A model generated the notes under the pieces. It searched no databases, was not told the DNA's origin, and saw only the letters and a list, made by a program, of their open reading frames with translations. From Schlesneria sp. (GTDB lineage: Bacteria; Planctomycetota; Planctomycetia; Planctomycetales; Planctomycetaceae), in NCBI GenBank assembly GCA_028291515.1, contig JAQGHU010000025.1:106686-170685 (forward strand): 64,000 bases of DNA. The letters run 5' to 3'. Position 1 is the stretch's first letter; the number at the start of each line of letters is the position of its first letter. The translations under genes were made by a program, and so were the position numbers. Positions 54,370 to 64,000 of this stretch are shown piece after piece.

Positions 54370-55560
54370 TTATGATGAAGCAGCAACCGTCGGTGTGGGG
54401 GCCGTTTCATAGCGTTTGAGCATCGCCGCCCAACGAGCACTCGGGGCTTCGACCAGCACATACATCAACTGAGCTGCCAGCATACTGACGACCAGGGCCG
54501 AGAACAGGATCAACCGAGCCTGAATGGGCGTTGGAGAATCGGCATACCATTTCCAGCCGATGGCGGAGATCACATGGCAGATCGGAAAATGAATCAGGTA
54601 CAGGCTGTACGAAATGCGGCCGAGGTACTGCAGCGGCCACCAGTTCAGCCAGACATCCAGGCGTTGATAGTGGCCCGCCGTGAAGATCATCAACGCGCTC
54701 AACAGGGCTACGCTGTTTTCGTATCGCCATTCGGCATCGAAGAACAGTTCGACTTCGGCGACCAGTACAACTGCCCAGAATGTCCATTTAGGCAACGTGC
54801 GATCCAATGTCCACCAGACAAGCATCCCCAGGAAAAACATCCACAGAAAGTGAATGATCCAGTGATCGTTGCTGGCCATTTGTCGCCAACGGAAGAGCGA
54901 GGCAAACGCCAATGGTGCGAAGATCATCAGCAAGCCGATTGGCGATGGGCGCGGTTTGGTCGCGTCAGGGCGAGGAAACAGCCGCTGTGCGATACTCCAA
55001 CCGAGGACGGCGACGATGTAGAACTGCATCTCGATGCACAACGTCCACAACCCGGCGCTCAACGCGTCATAGTCGAAGATATCCTGCAGGAACGTCATAT
55101 GGGCGAGGGTTCGCGATACGGAATGATGACCGTCGACGGCACTCGGCAGATCCCAGAAATACCGGCAGCTGTAATCGGTCAACATGGCGATGGCGATGGC
55201 CGCCCAATAGGCAGGGACCAGCCGGACCAGCCGTCTTCCCAGAAAGAGCAGTGTCTCTTTCCAGGTTCCCCAAACATGACGAAGTGTGTAAGCGATCACA
55301 AAACCGCTGATGACCAGCAGAATTTGAACACCCCCTCGAGTGCGCAGCAATGCATCGTTGACCAGTCTGTTGCTGATCGCCACGAAGGGTGCCGGTTCGT
55401 ACCACCAGATGTGAAAGATCATGATTGACACGGCGGCCAGCCCGCGCAGGCTGTCGACAAACGCGAATCGCGCGGGGGGCTTGGACGAAGTTTTACCGGC
55501 ATCCGTCGCGCTGACGCTGCTCGTCGACACCGCTGCGATCTGATCAGGCTCGACGCTCAT
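54370..55560 (-). CDS. Acyltransferase family 3 (OafA-type) membrane protein
   Basis: 396 residues with about ten membrane helices. FVDSLRGLAAVSIMIFHIWW carries the conserved RG and His; RTRGGVQILLVISGFVIAY and the WxxxxRRLVRLVPAYW stretch match OafA/YrhL proteins. They acetylate or acylate cell-surface polysaccharides. The start chosen is the second Met of MMSVEP. The gene converges with the EamA gene. Confidence 0.9.
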   Translation of the reverse strand: MSVEPDQIAAVSTSSVSATDAGKTSSKPPARFAFVDSLRGLAAVSIMIFHIWWYEPAPFVAISNRLVNDALLRTRGGVQILLVISGFVIAYTLRHVWGTWKETLLFLGRRLVRLVPAYWAAIAIAMLTDYSCRYFWDLPSAVDGHHSVSRTLAHMTFLQDIFDYDALSAGLWTLCIEMQFYIVAVLGWSIAQRLFPRPDATKPRPSPIGLLMIFAPLAFASLFRWRQMASNDHWIIHFLWMFFLGMLVWWTLDRTLPKWTFWAVVLVAEVELFFDAEWRYENSVALLSALMIFTAGHYQRLDVWLNWWPLQYLGRISYSLYLIHFPICHVISAIGWKWYADSPTPIQARLILFSALVVSMLAAQLMYVLVEAPSARWAAMLKRYETAPTPTVAASS

Positions 55561-56237
55561 CAACCAGTCTCAATTGTCTTCTAAACGAAGTACGACCTGG
55601 GGTCGTTGGGGTGTAAAAACAAGTGGCAGGTGGAAACTGCACTTTAGTTTATCGACGGGAGCGACTTATGTCGCGGGTTCCAATGACAGCGAAGCCGCTG
55701 TTGATGGATCGCCAAGGTTGCTCGGGTTTCAAAGTCGGGAAAAGTTGCCATCGGAACGTAAATTATTGACGCAAAATGTGTTACATTGACTTCCAAGTTT
55801 CTGGCAGCGATCCGTTCTGACGATATCCCGCAGCTTGCAGATTTGTGGCAAATAATATGCCGAGAGAGGGTTGTCGGAGTCAGCGTACGGAACAAAATCA
55901 GGTCGAGTCTTTGTTGATTCTAACTGGCTTGTAATGTTGTAAGGTTTGCGGTTCTGCGATTCAGCCCGTAGAACGGTAATGCTAGAAGGCGATTCGGTTT
56001 GGCTCGCGACTTGCGGTACGGAAGCTCGGTCTCGACGCGCTCGATATATGCGCTGAATCGCGATCTCACGTCGGTGGTTTATGACGAACCAGGGTGGTTG
56101 GAAGTGAAGGCGATACTTGTGCGTCAGTTGACGAATCTCCAAGCCAGCCAGATATCTCGCCTGAATGGTCGCTTCGCTTCGCGCCGATCGCATTGTCGCG
56201 ATTGCTGCTGCCACTGCTAACGAGTGAATTTTCTACT
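55561..56237. other. Long intergenic region without a recognised gene
   Basis: 677 bases between the acyltransferase and the NuoL-like gene. Several short frames exist on both strands, none with a recognisable domain, signal peptide or plausible codon pattern. TTGACG at 55754-55759 is a possible -35. I found no repeat from the other families in this region. Confidence 0.4.
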
Positions 56238-57619
56238 ATGCCCACTGCTGCTCAATTGATGGCCTGGCTTGGTGAGGCCGTGATCATTTGTCCTGTGGCG
56301 CTGCTTTGCGTGCTGGGGATCCCATCGCTGCTTAGTCGTCGCCTTGCCGAGACGACCATCAATCGGTTCCTGCAGTCGGCCATGGTCATTGGTCTGGCCG
56401 CATCGACATTAATGCTCTGCATGATGCTGCCAATGAAGAATCCTCACGTCGCTGTCGAGTTGGGGAATTGGGTCAGCATCCCGGGGTACGAGTTCCATAT
56501 CAAACTGATCTTTGACCGACTGTCCGTCCCGTTCGTGATGTTGTCGTATATTCTGTGCGGGACAATTTTCGCTTTTGCCAGCCGTTACATGCATCGCGAA
56601 CCGGGCTACAACCGGTTCTTTACACTGAACGCCGTGTTCCTGCTGGGTATGGTCACCACGTCGCTGGCGGGAACGATCGAAACGCTGTTTGCGGGGTGGG
56701 AACTGGTCGGCCTCTCCTCGGCGCTGCTGGTCGCCTTCTTTCACGAACGCCCGGCTCCTGTTCGCAACGGTCTGCGAGTCTGGTGCGTCTATCGAGTTTC
56801 CGATGCCGCCTTGTTGATTGCCGCGCTGACGCTGCATCACTTTGGTCACAGCGACTTCGAAAAGGTGCTGGGTATCGAATCGTGGCCGGGCGGCCGGGCG
56901 ACTGTCAGCGAGTACGAAGCTTTGGTTGTGGGTCTGTTATTGTTGCTCGCTGCCGCGGGTAAATCGGCATTGATTCCGTTCTCGGGTTGGTTGCCGCGAG
57001 CGATGGAAGGCCCCACCCCCTCCAGCGCCGTATTCTACGGGGCACTCTCCGTGCATCTGGGTGCTTTCTTGTTACTGCGTGTCAGCCCCATGCTCGAGAA
57101 ATCGCTGACCTTGCGAATTGTCATCGTCTGTTTGGGACTGCTGACCGCGATCTATGCCACGATCGTGGGGAGGGCGCAAACCGACATCAAATCGGCGATC
57201 TGCTTTGCCTCCCTGACTCAAGTGGCGATCATCGTCGCCGAAATTGGGTTCGGCCTGCGCTTCCTGCCGCTGGTTCATATCCTGGGCAACGGATGCCTGC
57301 GAACCTTACAGTTCGTGCGAGCTCCCACGCTGCTGCAGGACTATCGACAACTCGAAAATGCCATCGGTGACCGCTTGCCACGCCTGTCTGGCTTCTGGGA
57401 CTCCATTCTGCCTCACGGCGTGCGTGTCTGGATGTATCGCTTCGCGATCGAACGCGGCTACCTGGACGTGGTCATCGATAACTACATCGTCGACCCCTTT
57501 GTCGCCGTCTTCCGATGGTGCGATGGGATGGAGCGACGCTGGACCGACTATCTCTCTGGAGGAAAATCTCGTGAATCGGATCAAGTGACTGGGTCACCCG
57601 GTTCGCTGGAAGAATTCTT

Positions 57620-57623
<4 letters not shown>
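56238..57623 (+). CDS. NuoL-like proton-translocating membrane protein
   Basis: 461 residues from the ATG at 56238. About 13 helices with the NuoL/Mrp-antiporter signatures: [17 protein letters not shown] (conserved Glu), [24 protein letters not shown] (conserved Lys and the PTP segment), and [13 protein letters not shown] (Lys). Length is shorter than complex I NuoL, resembling DabB-type and similar relatives. The usual C-terminal lateral helix is replaced by an amphipathic tail ([20 protein letters not shown]). No DUF2309 (DabA) gene and no other nuo genes are present. The stop overlaps the next start by four bases. Confidence 0.83.
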
Positions 57624-59083
<1,460 letters not shown>

Positions 59084-59232
59084 TTTCAAAAACTCTTGGT
59101 GACTTCTCACGGTTCTCATCACGAGAAACCGATGCGATCTGCATGGACGAAATGTCCCTCCGTTCTGATACTGTCTCATCATTCGCTGCCTGCGAGTTCA
59201 ACGAGATTGGCAACTCAGAGGAGATTCGGTTC

Positions 59233-62175
59233 ATGACAGGTTCCCTTTTGAAGTGGACGCAGCTTGTTGCCGTCGTCGCGATGATCGGTGCAGCAGCGTA
59301 TTGTCGTCCTGCTTGTGCCGCCGAAACGAAACCGAATGTCGTCCTGATTGTTGTCGATGATCTGGGCTGGGCTGACCTCGGCTGCTATGGCAGTAAGTTT
59401 CATAAGACTCCGAACCTCGATCGCCTGGCGGCGGAGGGGATGCGATTCGAGCAAGCCTATGCCGCGTGCCCCGTCTGTTCGCCGACCAGGGCCGCGATCC
59501 TGACCGGTCGATATCCGCAGCGGATGAACATCACCACCTGGTTACCTGGTCATCCGGATAGCCCCGCGCATCGGCTCAATCAACCAGTGGTCTCGCTGCA
59601 GCTCCCTGCCTCGGAAACGACGATTGCCAAGTCGTTAAAAGCAGCCGGCTATCGGACTGCTTCGATTGGCAAGTGGCACTTGGGAGGAAAGGGCTCGGCA
59701 CCGACTGATCACGGCTTCGACATCAATATCGCTGGCGACCACACCGGACAGCCGTACAGCTATTTCGCTCCATACTCGAACAAAGATGGTAAGACGATTC
59801 CCGGCCTTGAGCAGGCCCCCGAAGGCGAATACCTGACGGATCGTTTGGCTGCCGAAGCCGAGAAATTTATCGATGCTAATCATCAGCAACCGTTCTTCCT
59901 GTACCTGCCGAATTATGCTGTCCATACACCGCTCAAGGCGAAGCAAGAGACCATTGCCAAGTATGGGGCGATGCCGGCACAGGCCAACGGTTCGCAGATC
60001 AATCCGATCTATGCCGCGATGATGGAGAGCATGGATGAAGGAGTCGGGCGAGTTCTGAAGAAACTCGATGACCTGAAGCTCAGCGAGCGAACATTGATCA
60101 TCTTCACTTCGGATAACGGTGGCTTGGCCAACGGCAATGGTCAGATCATACCGCCGACATCGAATGGCCCTTTGCGTGACGGCAAGAGTCACCTCTATGA
60201 AGGCGGAATTCGAGTTCCACTGATCGTGAAGTGGCCCGGCATTGTGAAAGCGGGCTCGATCAATCGTGATGTCGTTTCCAGTATCGACCTCTACCCGACG
60301 ATCATGGCGGCATGTGCCCAGCAGACAACGGGCGAGATCGACGGCTTAAACCTGCGTCCGGTATTGGACGGGACTGATGCCTTGAAACGCGATGCGATCT
60401 ACTGGCACTTCCCTCACTACAACGGTAACGCCGGGGCCAAACCGGGGGCCGCAATTCGTGCGGGAGAATGGAAACTGATTGAGTTCTACGAGACGGGTCG
60501 CCAGGAACTGTTCAACATCGCGAAGGACATGCGCGAGTCCAACAATCTGATCGAGCAAAATGCGGACATCGCCAAGGGACTGCATGCCAAGTTAGCCGCC
60601 TGGCGCGAGTCGGTCGGTGCGAAGATGCCGACGCCGAATCCCGATTATGCGCCCAACTTACAAATGGAAAACGGTGTCGTCTCGATGCATTCGAGCACTG
60701 CGGATGTGAATGGCATCACATTGCGATATGAACCGCTACCAAACAAAGACACGCTAGGTTTCTGGGTCCGCCAGGAAGACTGGGCCAGCTTTGAATTCAC
60801 GTTGAAGCAACCGGGCAAGTATCACCTGGTACCCCATGTCGGTTGTGGCACGGCAGGAGGAAGTCTTGTTCACTTCGAAGTCGCTGGCCAGACCTTCCCA
60901 CTGACAGTCCCAGGAACGGGTGGCTTCCAGAACTTCGTGCCACAGGATCTGGGTATCGTCACATTCGACAAGCCGGGCCGATACACATTGACGATCAAGC
61001 CCCAAAAGAAAGAGGGCGTCGCCGTCATGGACGTGCGACTCGTGGTGCTGAAGTCTGTTGACGTCGCGACTCGCGACATGCTGCCTGAACTGCATCTTCT
61101 GGAGCCATTCTGGAGATCAACGACAGTTCATCGCGAGAGTGTGCTTTGTGTCAAGGAATCCACGGACGCTCCCGCCGATGGAAAGCTGCTGTTTCCCGCC
61201 ACCAAAATTGTCACCGTGAGATTGGCCGATCGACGGACTCAATTCCAGCAAGGGATGGATTTCAATCTCAGTCCCGACGGAACCCGATTGCTGCTGACAG
61301 AGAAGTCGCGGATTCCGTCGCTGCAGACTTCGGACTTGTTTCCGCCCAAAGGAAAGCTGCCGCAGTGGAAAGGCGATGCCAGCCCCGGCCCGCAGTCGTT
61401 GCCACATCGGGTCGGTGATCCCGAGACGTTCATTCTGTTCAACAACGGTCACTGGTTCCACGATCAACAGATCGAAGTGACTTACGAACGCGCCGCTGGT
61501 GACTGGCCAGGCGAACTGCCTCAGTTCAATCCTGTCAAGTTGCCCAAGACGATCGCTCGATTGAAGTCGAAGCAAAAGCTGACCATCGGTGTCAGTGGCG
61601 ACAGCATCACTTATGGCCTGAATGCGTCGGGCCTGGTAGGCGTTTCTCCTTTCATGCCGATGTATCCCGATCTGATCGCAGCCCAATTGCGATCGACCTA
61701 TGGTGGCGACATCGCCCTCTTCAATCGCGCTGTGGGAGGCTGGGGAGTGCCGAATGGATTGGCGGACCTCGACCAATTGCTCTCTCTTGAACCCGACTTG
61801 ATCATCATCGCCTACGGCATGAACGATGTGGGTGGCAGGAATCCGGACGCCTACAAGAACGGAGTCCAGCAGATGATCACCCGGATCAAAGCGAAACGGC
61901 CAGAGGCGGAAATCATCCTGGTGGCGACGATGTTGGGCAACGATCAGTGGCAGGCGACACCGCGCGAGATGTTTCCCCAGTATCGCGACGCGTTGGCATC
62001 GCTCTGCGGTGAGGGGATTGTTCTGGCCGACTTGACTGCGATTTGGACCGAGATGCTGAAGCGAAAACGTGATTGCGACCTGACCGGCAACGGCGTCAAT
62101 CACCCCAGCGACTTCGGCCATCGAGTTTATGCATCGGCAGTCTTGTCATTGCTGATTCCACCGAGCGGCAATTGA
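59233..62175 (+). CDS. Secreted sulfatase fused to a beta-sandwich region and an SGNH hydrolase
   Basis: 980 residues from the ATG at 59233 (GAGGAGA upstream), with a signal peptide (LVAVVAMIGAAAYCRPACAA). Sulfatase domain about 34-475: metal Asp pair VVDDLGW, VCSPTRAAILTGR with the formylglycine Cys82 in C-x-P-x-R, GKWHLGG and TSDNGG. Residues about 490-625 form a beta-rich region resembling carbohydrate-binding modules. The SGNH esterase domain (about 780-980) has GDSIT (Ser791), NRAVGGWG, YGMNDVGG and the NHPSDFGH dyad D960/H963. It probably removes sulfate and acyl (acetyl) groups from a sulfated polysaccharide in one polypeptide. Confidence 0.92.
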   Translation: MTGSLLKWTQLVAVVAMIGAAAYCRPACAAETKPNVVLIVVDDLGWADLGCYGSKFHKTPNLDRLAAEGMRFEQAYAACPVCSPTRAAILTGRYPQRMNITTWLPGHPDSPAHRLNQPVVSLQLPASETTIAKSLKAAGYRTASIGKWHLGGKGSAPTDHGFDINIAGDHTGQPYSYFAPYSNKDGKTIPGLEQAPEGEYLTDRLAAEAEKFIDANHQQPFFLYLPNYAVHTPLKAKQETIAKYGAMPAQANGSQINPIYAAMMESMDEGVGRVLKKLDDLKLSERTLIIFTSDNGGLANGNGQIIPPTSNGPLRDGKSHLYEGGIRVPLIVKWPGIVKAGSINRDVVSSIDLYPTIMAACAQQTTGEIDGLNLRPVLDGTDALKRDAIYWHFPHYNGNAGAKPGAAIRAGEWKLIEFYETGRQELFNIAKDMRESNNLIEQNADIAKGLHAKLAAWRESVGAKMPTPNPDYAPNLQMENGVVSMHSSTADVNGITLRYEPLPNKDTLGFWVRQEDWASFEFTLKQPGKYHLVPHVGCGTAGGSLVHFEVAGQTFPLTVPGTGGFQNFVPQDLGIVTFDKPGRYTLTIKPQKKEGVAVMDVRLVVLKSVDVATRDMLPELHLLEPFWRSTTVHRESVLCVKESTDAPADGKLLFPATKIVTVRLADRRTQFQQGMDFNLSPDGTRLLLTEKSRIPSLQTSDLFPPKGKLPQWKGDASPGPQSLPHRVGDPETFILFNNGHWFHDQQIEVTYERAAGDWPGELPQFNPVKLPKTIARLKSKQKLTIGVSGDSITYGLNASGLVGVSPFMPMYPDLIAAQLRSTYGGDIALFNRAVGGWGVPNGLADLDQLLSLEPDLIIIAYGMNDVGGRNPDAYKNGVQQMITRIKAKRPEAEIILVATMLGNDQWQATPREMFPQYRDALASLCGEGIVLADLTAIWTEMLKRKRDCDLTGNGVNHPSDFGHRVYASAVLSLLIPPSGN

Positions 62176-62194
62176 GCACGGAGCGCGGTTTACG

Positions 62195-63520
62195 CTACAT
62201 GCCGTTCTGGACGAGTTGCTCGACGACATCCAATTCCAGCGGCGCATCTTTGGTGAGCGATTCGACCCCATCGGGTGTCACCACGACAGTGTCTTCGACG
62301 CGGATGTAAAGTTCCTCGTCCGGCACCCACAATTGGGGATCGAGGGCGAAGACCAATCCCGGTTGTAATGGTGCCTGCTTGTAGGCACCCACGTCATGGA
62401 CCGCCATTCCCACAGGATGAGTGAACGCGACATCGGAATCGATCATCTTTCTCGCGGCGTCGCGGTATTCCGGCTTGCTCCAACTCCACTCTGCCCACAC
62501 GGGCCCGATCAATTCCGCGGCTTCTTGAAGCAGTTCTGGGACAGTCAACGTGGGTCGAATAACCTTCAGCAGCGCCTTCTGATATTCGACGATAAACCCA
62601 TACAGTTCGCGCTGTGCCGCCGAGTAGGTTCCGTTGACGGGCCACATCCGGCCGATGTCGCTCGTATAGCAGTTGACGTCGGGTGCATAGTCCAGCAACA
62701 CCAGATCGCCATCCTGCAGAATGCTGTCGTTGCGATAATAGTGCGCGTTCCAGATGTTCGCACCGCTGGCGACAATCGCGCGATAGCCCGATCCGCGAGC
62801 TCCGCTGCGCAGGTATAGATAATCGGCCACGGCAGCCAGTTCGAATTCGAACAGTCCGGGACGAGTCATCCGCATCGCCTCGACGACGGCCTTGGCAGTC
62901 AGTCGCCCCGCTCGCCGCATCAGTTCCACTTCGCGTGGGCTCTTCATCAACCGCATTCGATCCAGGATCGGGGACAGATCGTGAATCTCTGCCTGCGGAC
63001 AGGTCGCCGATAGTTTTTCCTGAAACCAGAGCTCGGCAGATGGGCGACCATCCCATGGGTCGGCCTCACGTTGATGTTGCGCATGCACCAATGTGTCGCG
63101 GCAGGCCTGTCGACCTTCACCTGGAGCATGGGGAATGAAGAGGTCTGTCGCCTCGCGCAGGTCTTCGGCTAAAGCTTCGAGCGGTTTGACGTCGTCGACT
63201 CCGGTTAACTGAGCCACCCGTTCGGCATCGCTGGAATGGAGATACGCTCCTTCACTGCGTTCAATTTTCGGATCGCGCCGAGGCAGATAGAGCGTCGTCC
63301 AACGCATCTTGCCGTGAAGCAGCAAGTAGGCATGCGGCACTTCGACGCCACACAAGTAATAGAACTCGTTGGTCTGACGGAACACGTCAAACGCTCCGCT
63401 CGCTCCGCCGCCAGCGATGACAGCCTTCCCCGAACCGATCTGTTGAAAGATCTGCTCACGACGGCGCTCGAATTCAGCGGCTGGGAAGTCAGTCTGATAG
63501 TAAGGGTGTGTGGATGTCAT
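62195..63520 (-). CDS. pepP: Xaa-Pro aminopeptidase (aminopeptidase P)
   Basis: 441 residues, the typical length. The pita-bread domain contains the metal-binding residues: DYAPDVNCYTSDIGRMWPV (first Asp pair), THPVGMAVHDVG (His), and LDPQLWVPDEELYIRVEDTVVVT (two Glu). The N-terminal domain includes VFRQTNEFYYLCGVEVPHA, characteristic of PepP. The enzyme removes N-terminal residues before proline. It converges with the sulfatase gene, with 19 bases between stops. Confidence 0.95.
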   Translation of the reverse strand: MTSTHPYYQTDFPAAEFERRREQIFQQIGSGKAVIAGGGASGAFDVFRQTNEFYYLCGVEVPHAYLLLHGKMRWTTLYLPRRDPKIERSEGAYLHSSDAERVAQLTGVDDVKPLEALAEDLREATDLFIPHAPGEGRQACRDTLVHAQHQREADPWDGRPSAELWFQEKLSATCPQAEIHDLSPILDRMRLMKSPREVELMRRAGRLTAKAVVEAMRMTRPGLFEFELAAVADYLYLRSGARGSGYRAIVASGANIWNAHYYRNDSILQDGDLVLLDYAPDVNCYTSDIGRMWPVNGTYSAAQRELYGFIVEYQKALLKVIRPTLTVPELLQEAAELIGPVWAEWSWSKPEYRDAARKMIDSDVAFTHPVGMAVHDVGAYKQAPLQPGLVFALDPQLWVPDEELYIRVEDTVVVTPDGVESLTKDAPLELDVVEQLVQNGM

Positions 63521-63620
63521 GGGCTTTGGCTGCGAAAAAATCGAAGAAGCGTGAAGCGCAGAGTGATCAGAGGTCGGTCAGAATCCGCTAGAAAGGAAAA
63601 GGCGAAGGAAGAACGAAGAA

Positions 63621-63791
63621 TTTGAAACACAGAGGCACTGAGGAAACAGAGAATCACCTGCAAATGAAATCGAGGGTTAAGGCATCGCGTCATTCTGCTA
63701 ACGCATGAAAACGAATTCCAGGGAGGAAGAGGAGGCGACTGGAAGCGACCTTGATTTAATCTCTGTTTCCTCCGTGCCTCTGTGTTTCAAA
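63621..63791. repeat. Inverted repeat, GAAACACAGAGGCAC family, copy at the GxxExxY gene
   Basis: Arms 63621-63651 and 63761-63791 are reverse complements with one or two mismatches (TTTGAAACACAGAGGCAC... / ...GTGCCTCTGTGTTTCAAA). It occupies the gap between the pepP start and the GxxExxY stop, ten bases from the latter. Confidence 0.85.
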
Positions 63792-63800
63792 TCTCTCTTC

Positions 63801-64000
63801 TTAATCGTATCCGTTCACAATCCGATAAACTCCATCAACTAAACGCTCTTCGTGGAAATTGATCAGCAGTCCAAACCGAAGACCAAGCAATCGCAGATGC
63901 GTTAGTGCCTGTGCTTTGTCCACTGGGTGAATGGCAGACTTTGCTTTGAGCTCGACAATGACCGTTTGATTGACAAGGAGGTCAAGACGATAGCCACAGT
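63801..64000 (-). CDS. GxxExxY-family protein, C-terminal part
   Basis: The right edge cuts the gene; the last 66 residues before the TAA at 63801-63803 are visible: CGYRLDLLVNQTVIVELKAK, KAQALTHLRLLGLRFGLLIN and GVYRIVNGYD. This matches the GxxExxY family (PD-(D/E)xK-like fold; the Asp of RLDLLV and E-x-K of VELKAK). These proteins are repeated in planctomycete genomes and typically sit in repeats such as the one just downstream. Function unknown. Confidence 0.88.
   Translation of the reverse strand, partial: CGYRLDLLVNQTVIVELKAKSAIHPVDKAQALTHLRLLGLRFGLLINFHEERLVDGVYRIVNGYD

Noticed and set aside
55729..56214. A 161-codon minus-strand open frame
   Set aside because: Composition looks random and no domain or start signal is visible.

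Overview
The window looks like chromosomal DNA of a planctomycete (Planctomycetota, probably order Planctomycetales). The evidence is the gene content: three DUF1559 proteins, an ECF sigma factor of the planctomycete type, a Ser/Thr kinase with a C-terminal LamG-like domain, a large secreted sulfatase, NPCBM and LRR exported proteins, a NIPSNAP protein with a Tat-like signal, and a SUMF1-type protein. GC content is moderately high. Genes are interspersed, in short operons, with many intergenic inverted repeats. I see no rRNA, no convincing tRNA, no CRISPR array, no insertion sequence and no prophage.

Layout. 0-5 kb: a 5'-truncated GH51-like arabinofuranosidase, a DUF202 membrane protein, a Zeta-toxin-like kinase overlapping a small putative antitoxin, a DUF72 protein and an SUI1/YciH factor. 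5-11 kb: DNA polymerase IV, a small membrane protein between repeat copies, then rsmA, guaB and an exported protein whose gene starts inside guaB. 11-20 kb: a small conserved protein, an adenine DNA methyltransferase carrying a heptanucleotide repeat, a membrane Ser/Thr kinase, YjbQ, a twice-frameshifted pRiA4b ORF-3-like gene, an SMP-30 lactonase and an LRR protein. 20-31 kb: thiC, a PfkB kinase, an APP1 phosphatase, a HEAT-repeat lipoprotein, a PilT ATPase, and an ECF sigma / anti-sigma / PDZ operon. 31-44 kb: an NPCBM protein, a TauE transporter, a PRC-barrel protein, an rbfA-like/rtcB pair behind a structured leader, ychF, an ECF sigma factor, a methyltransferase, a CPBP protease, tyrS and a NIPSNAP protein.

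44-64 kb: a SUMF1-like protein with a ribosomal L7/L12 C-terminal domain inserted in it, a 2OG-Fe(II) oxygenase, Uma2, an RmlD reductase, three tandem DUF1559 genes (the third with an in-frame TAG), a DUF2306 protein, bacterioferritin, a flotillin-like protein, an EamA transporter, an acyltransferase, a NuoL-like/NuoM-like pair without other complex I genes, a sulfatase fused to a beta-sandwich region and an SGNH hydrolase, aminopeptidase P, and the end of a GxxExxY gene.

The strongest leads are the L7/L12 domain inside the SUMF1 fold (44.2-45.3 kb), the sulfatase-SGNH fusion (59.2-62.2 kb), the rbfA-like/rtcB operon with its leader (36.1-37.9 kb), the isolated NuoL/NuoM pair (56.2-59.1 kb), and the heptanucleotide repeat inside the methyltransferase. 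A second theme is the number of dispersed repeat families in the intergenic DNA, several as long inverted pairs at gene ends and two apparently recruited into coding sequence. All family assignments come from reading the translated sequences; no database search was run.
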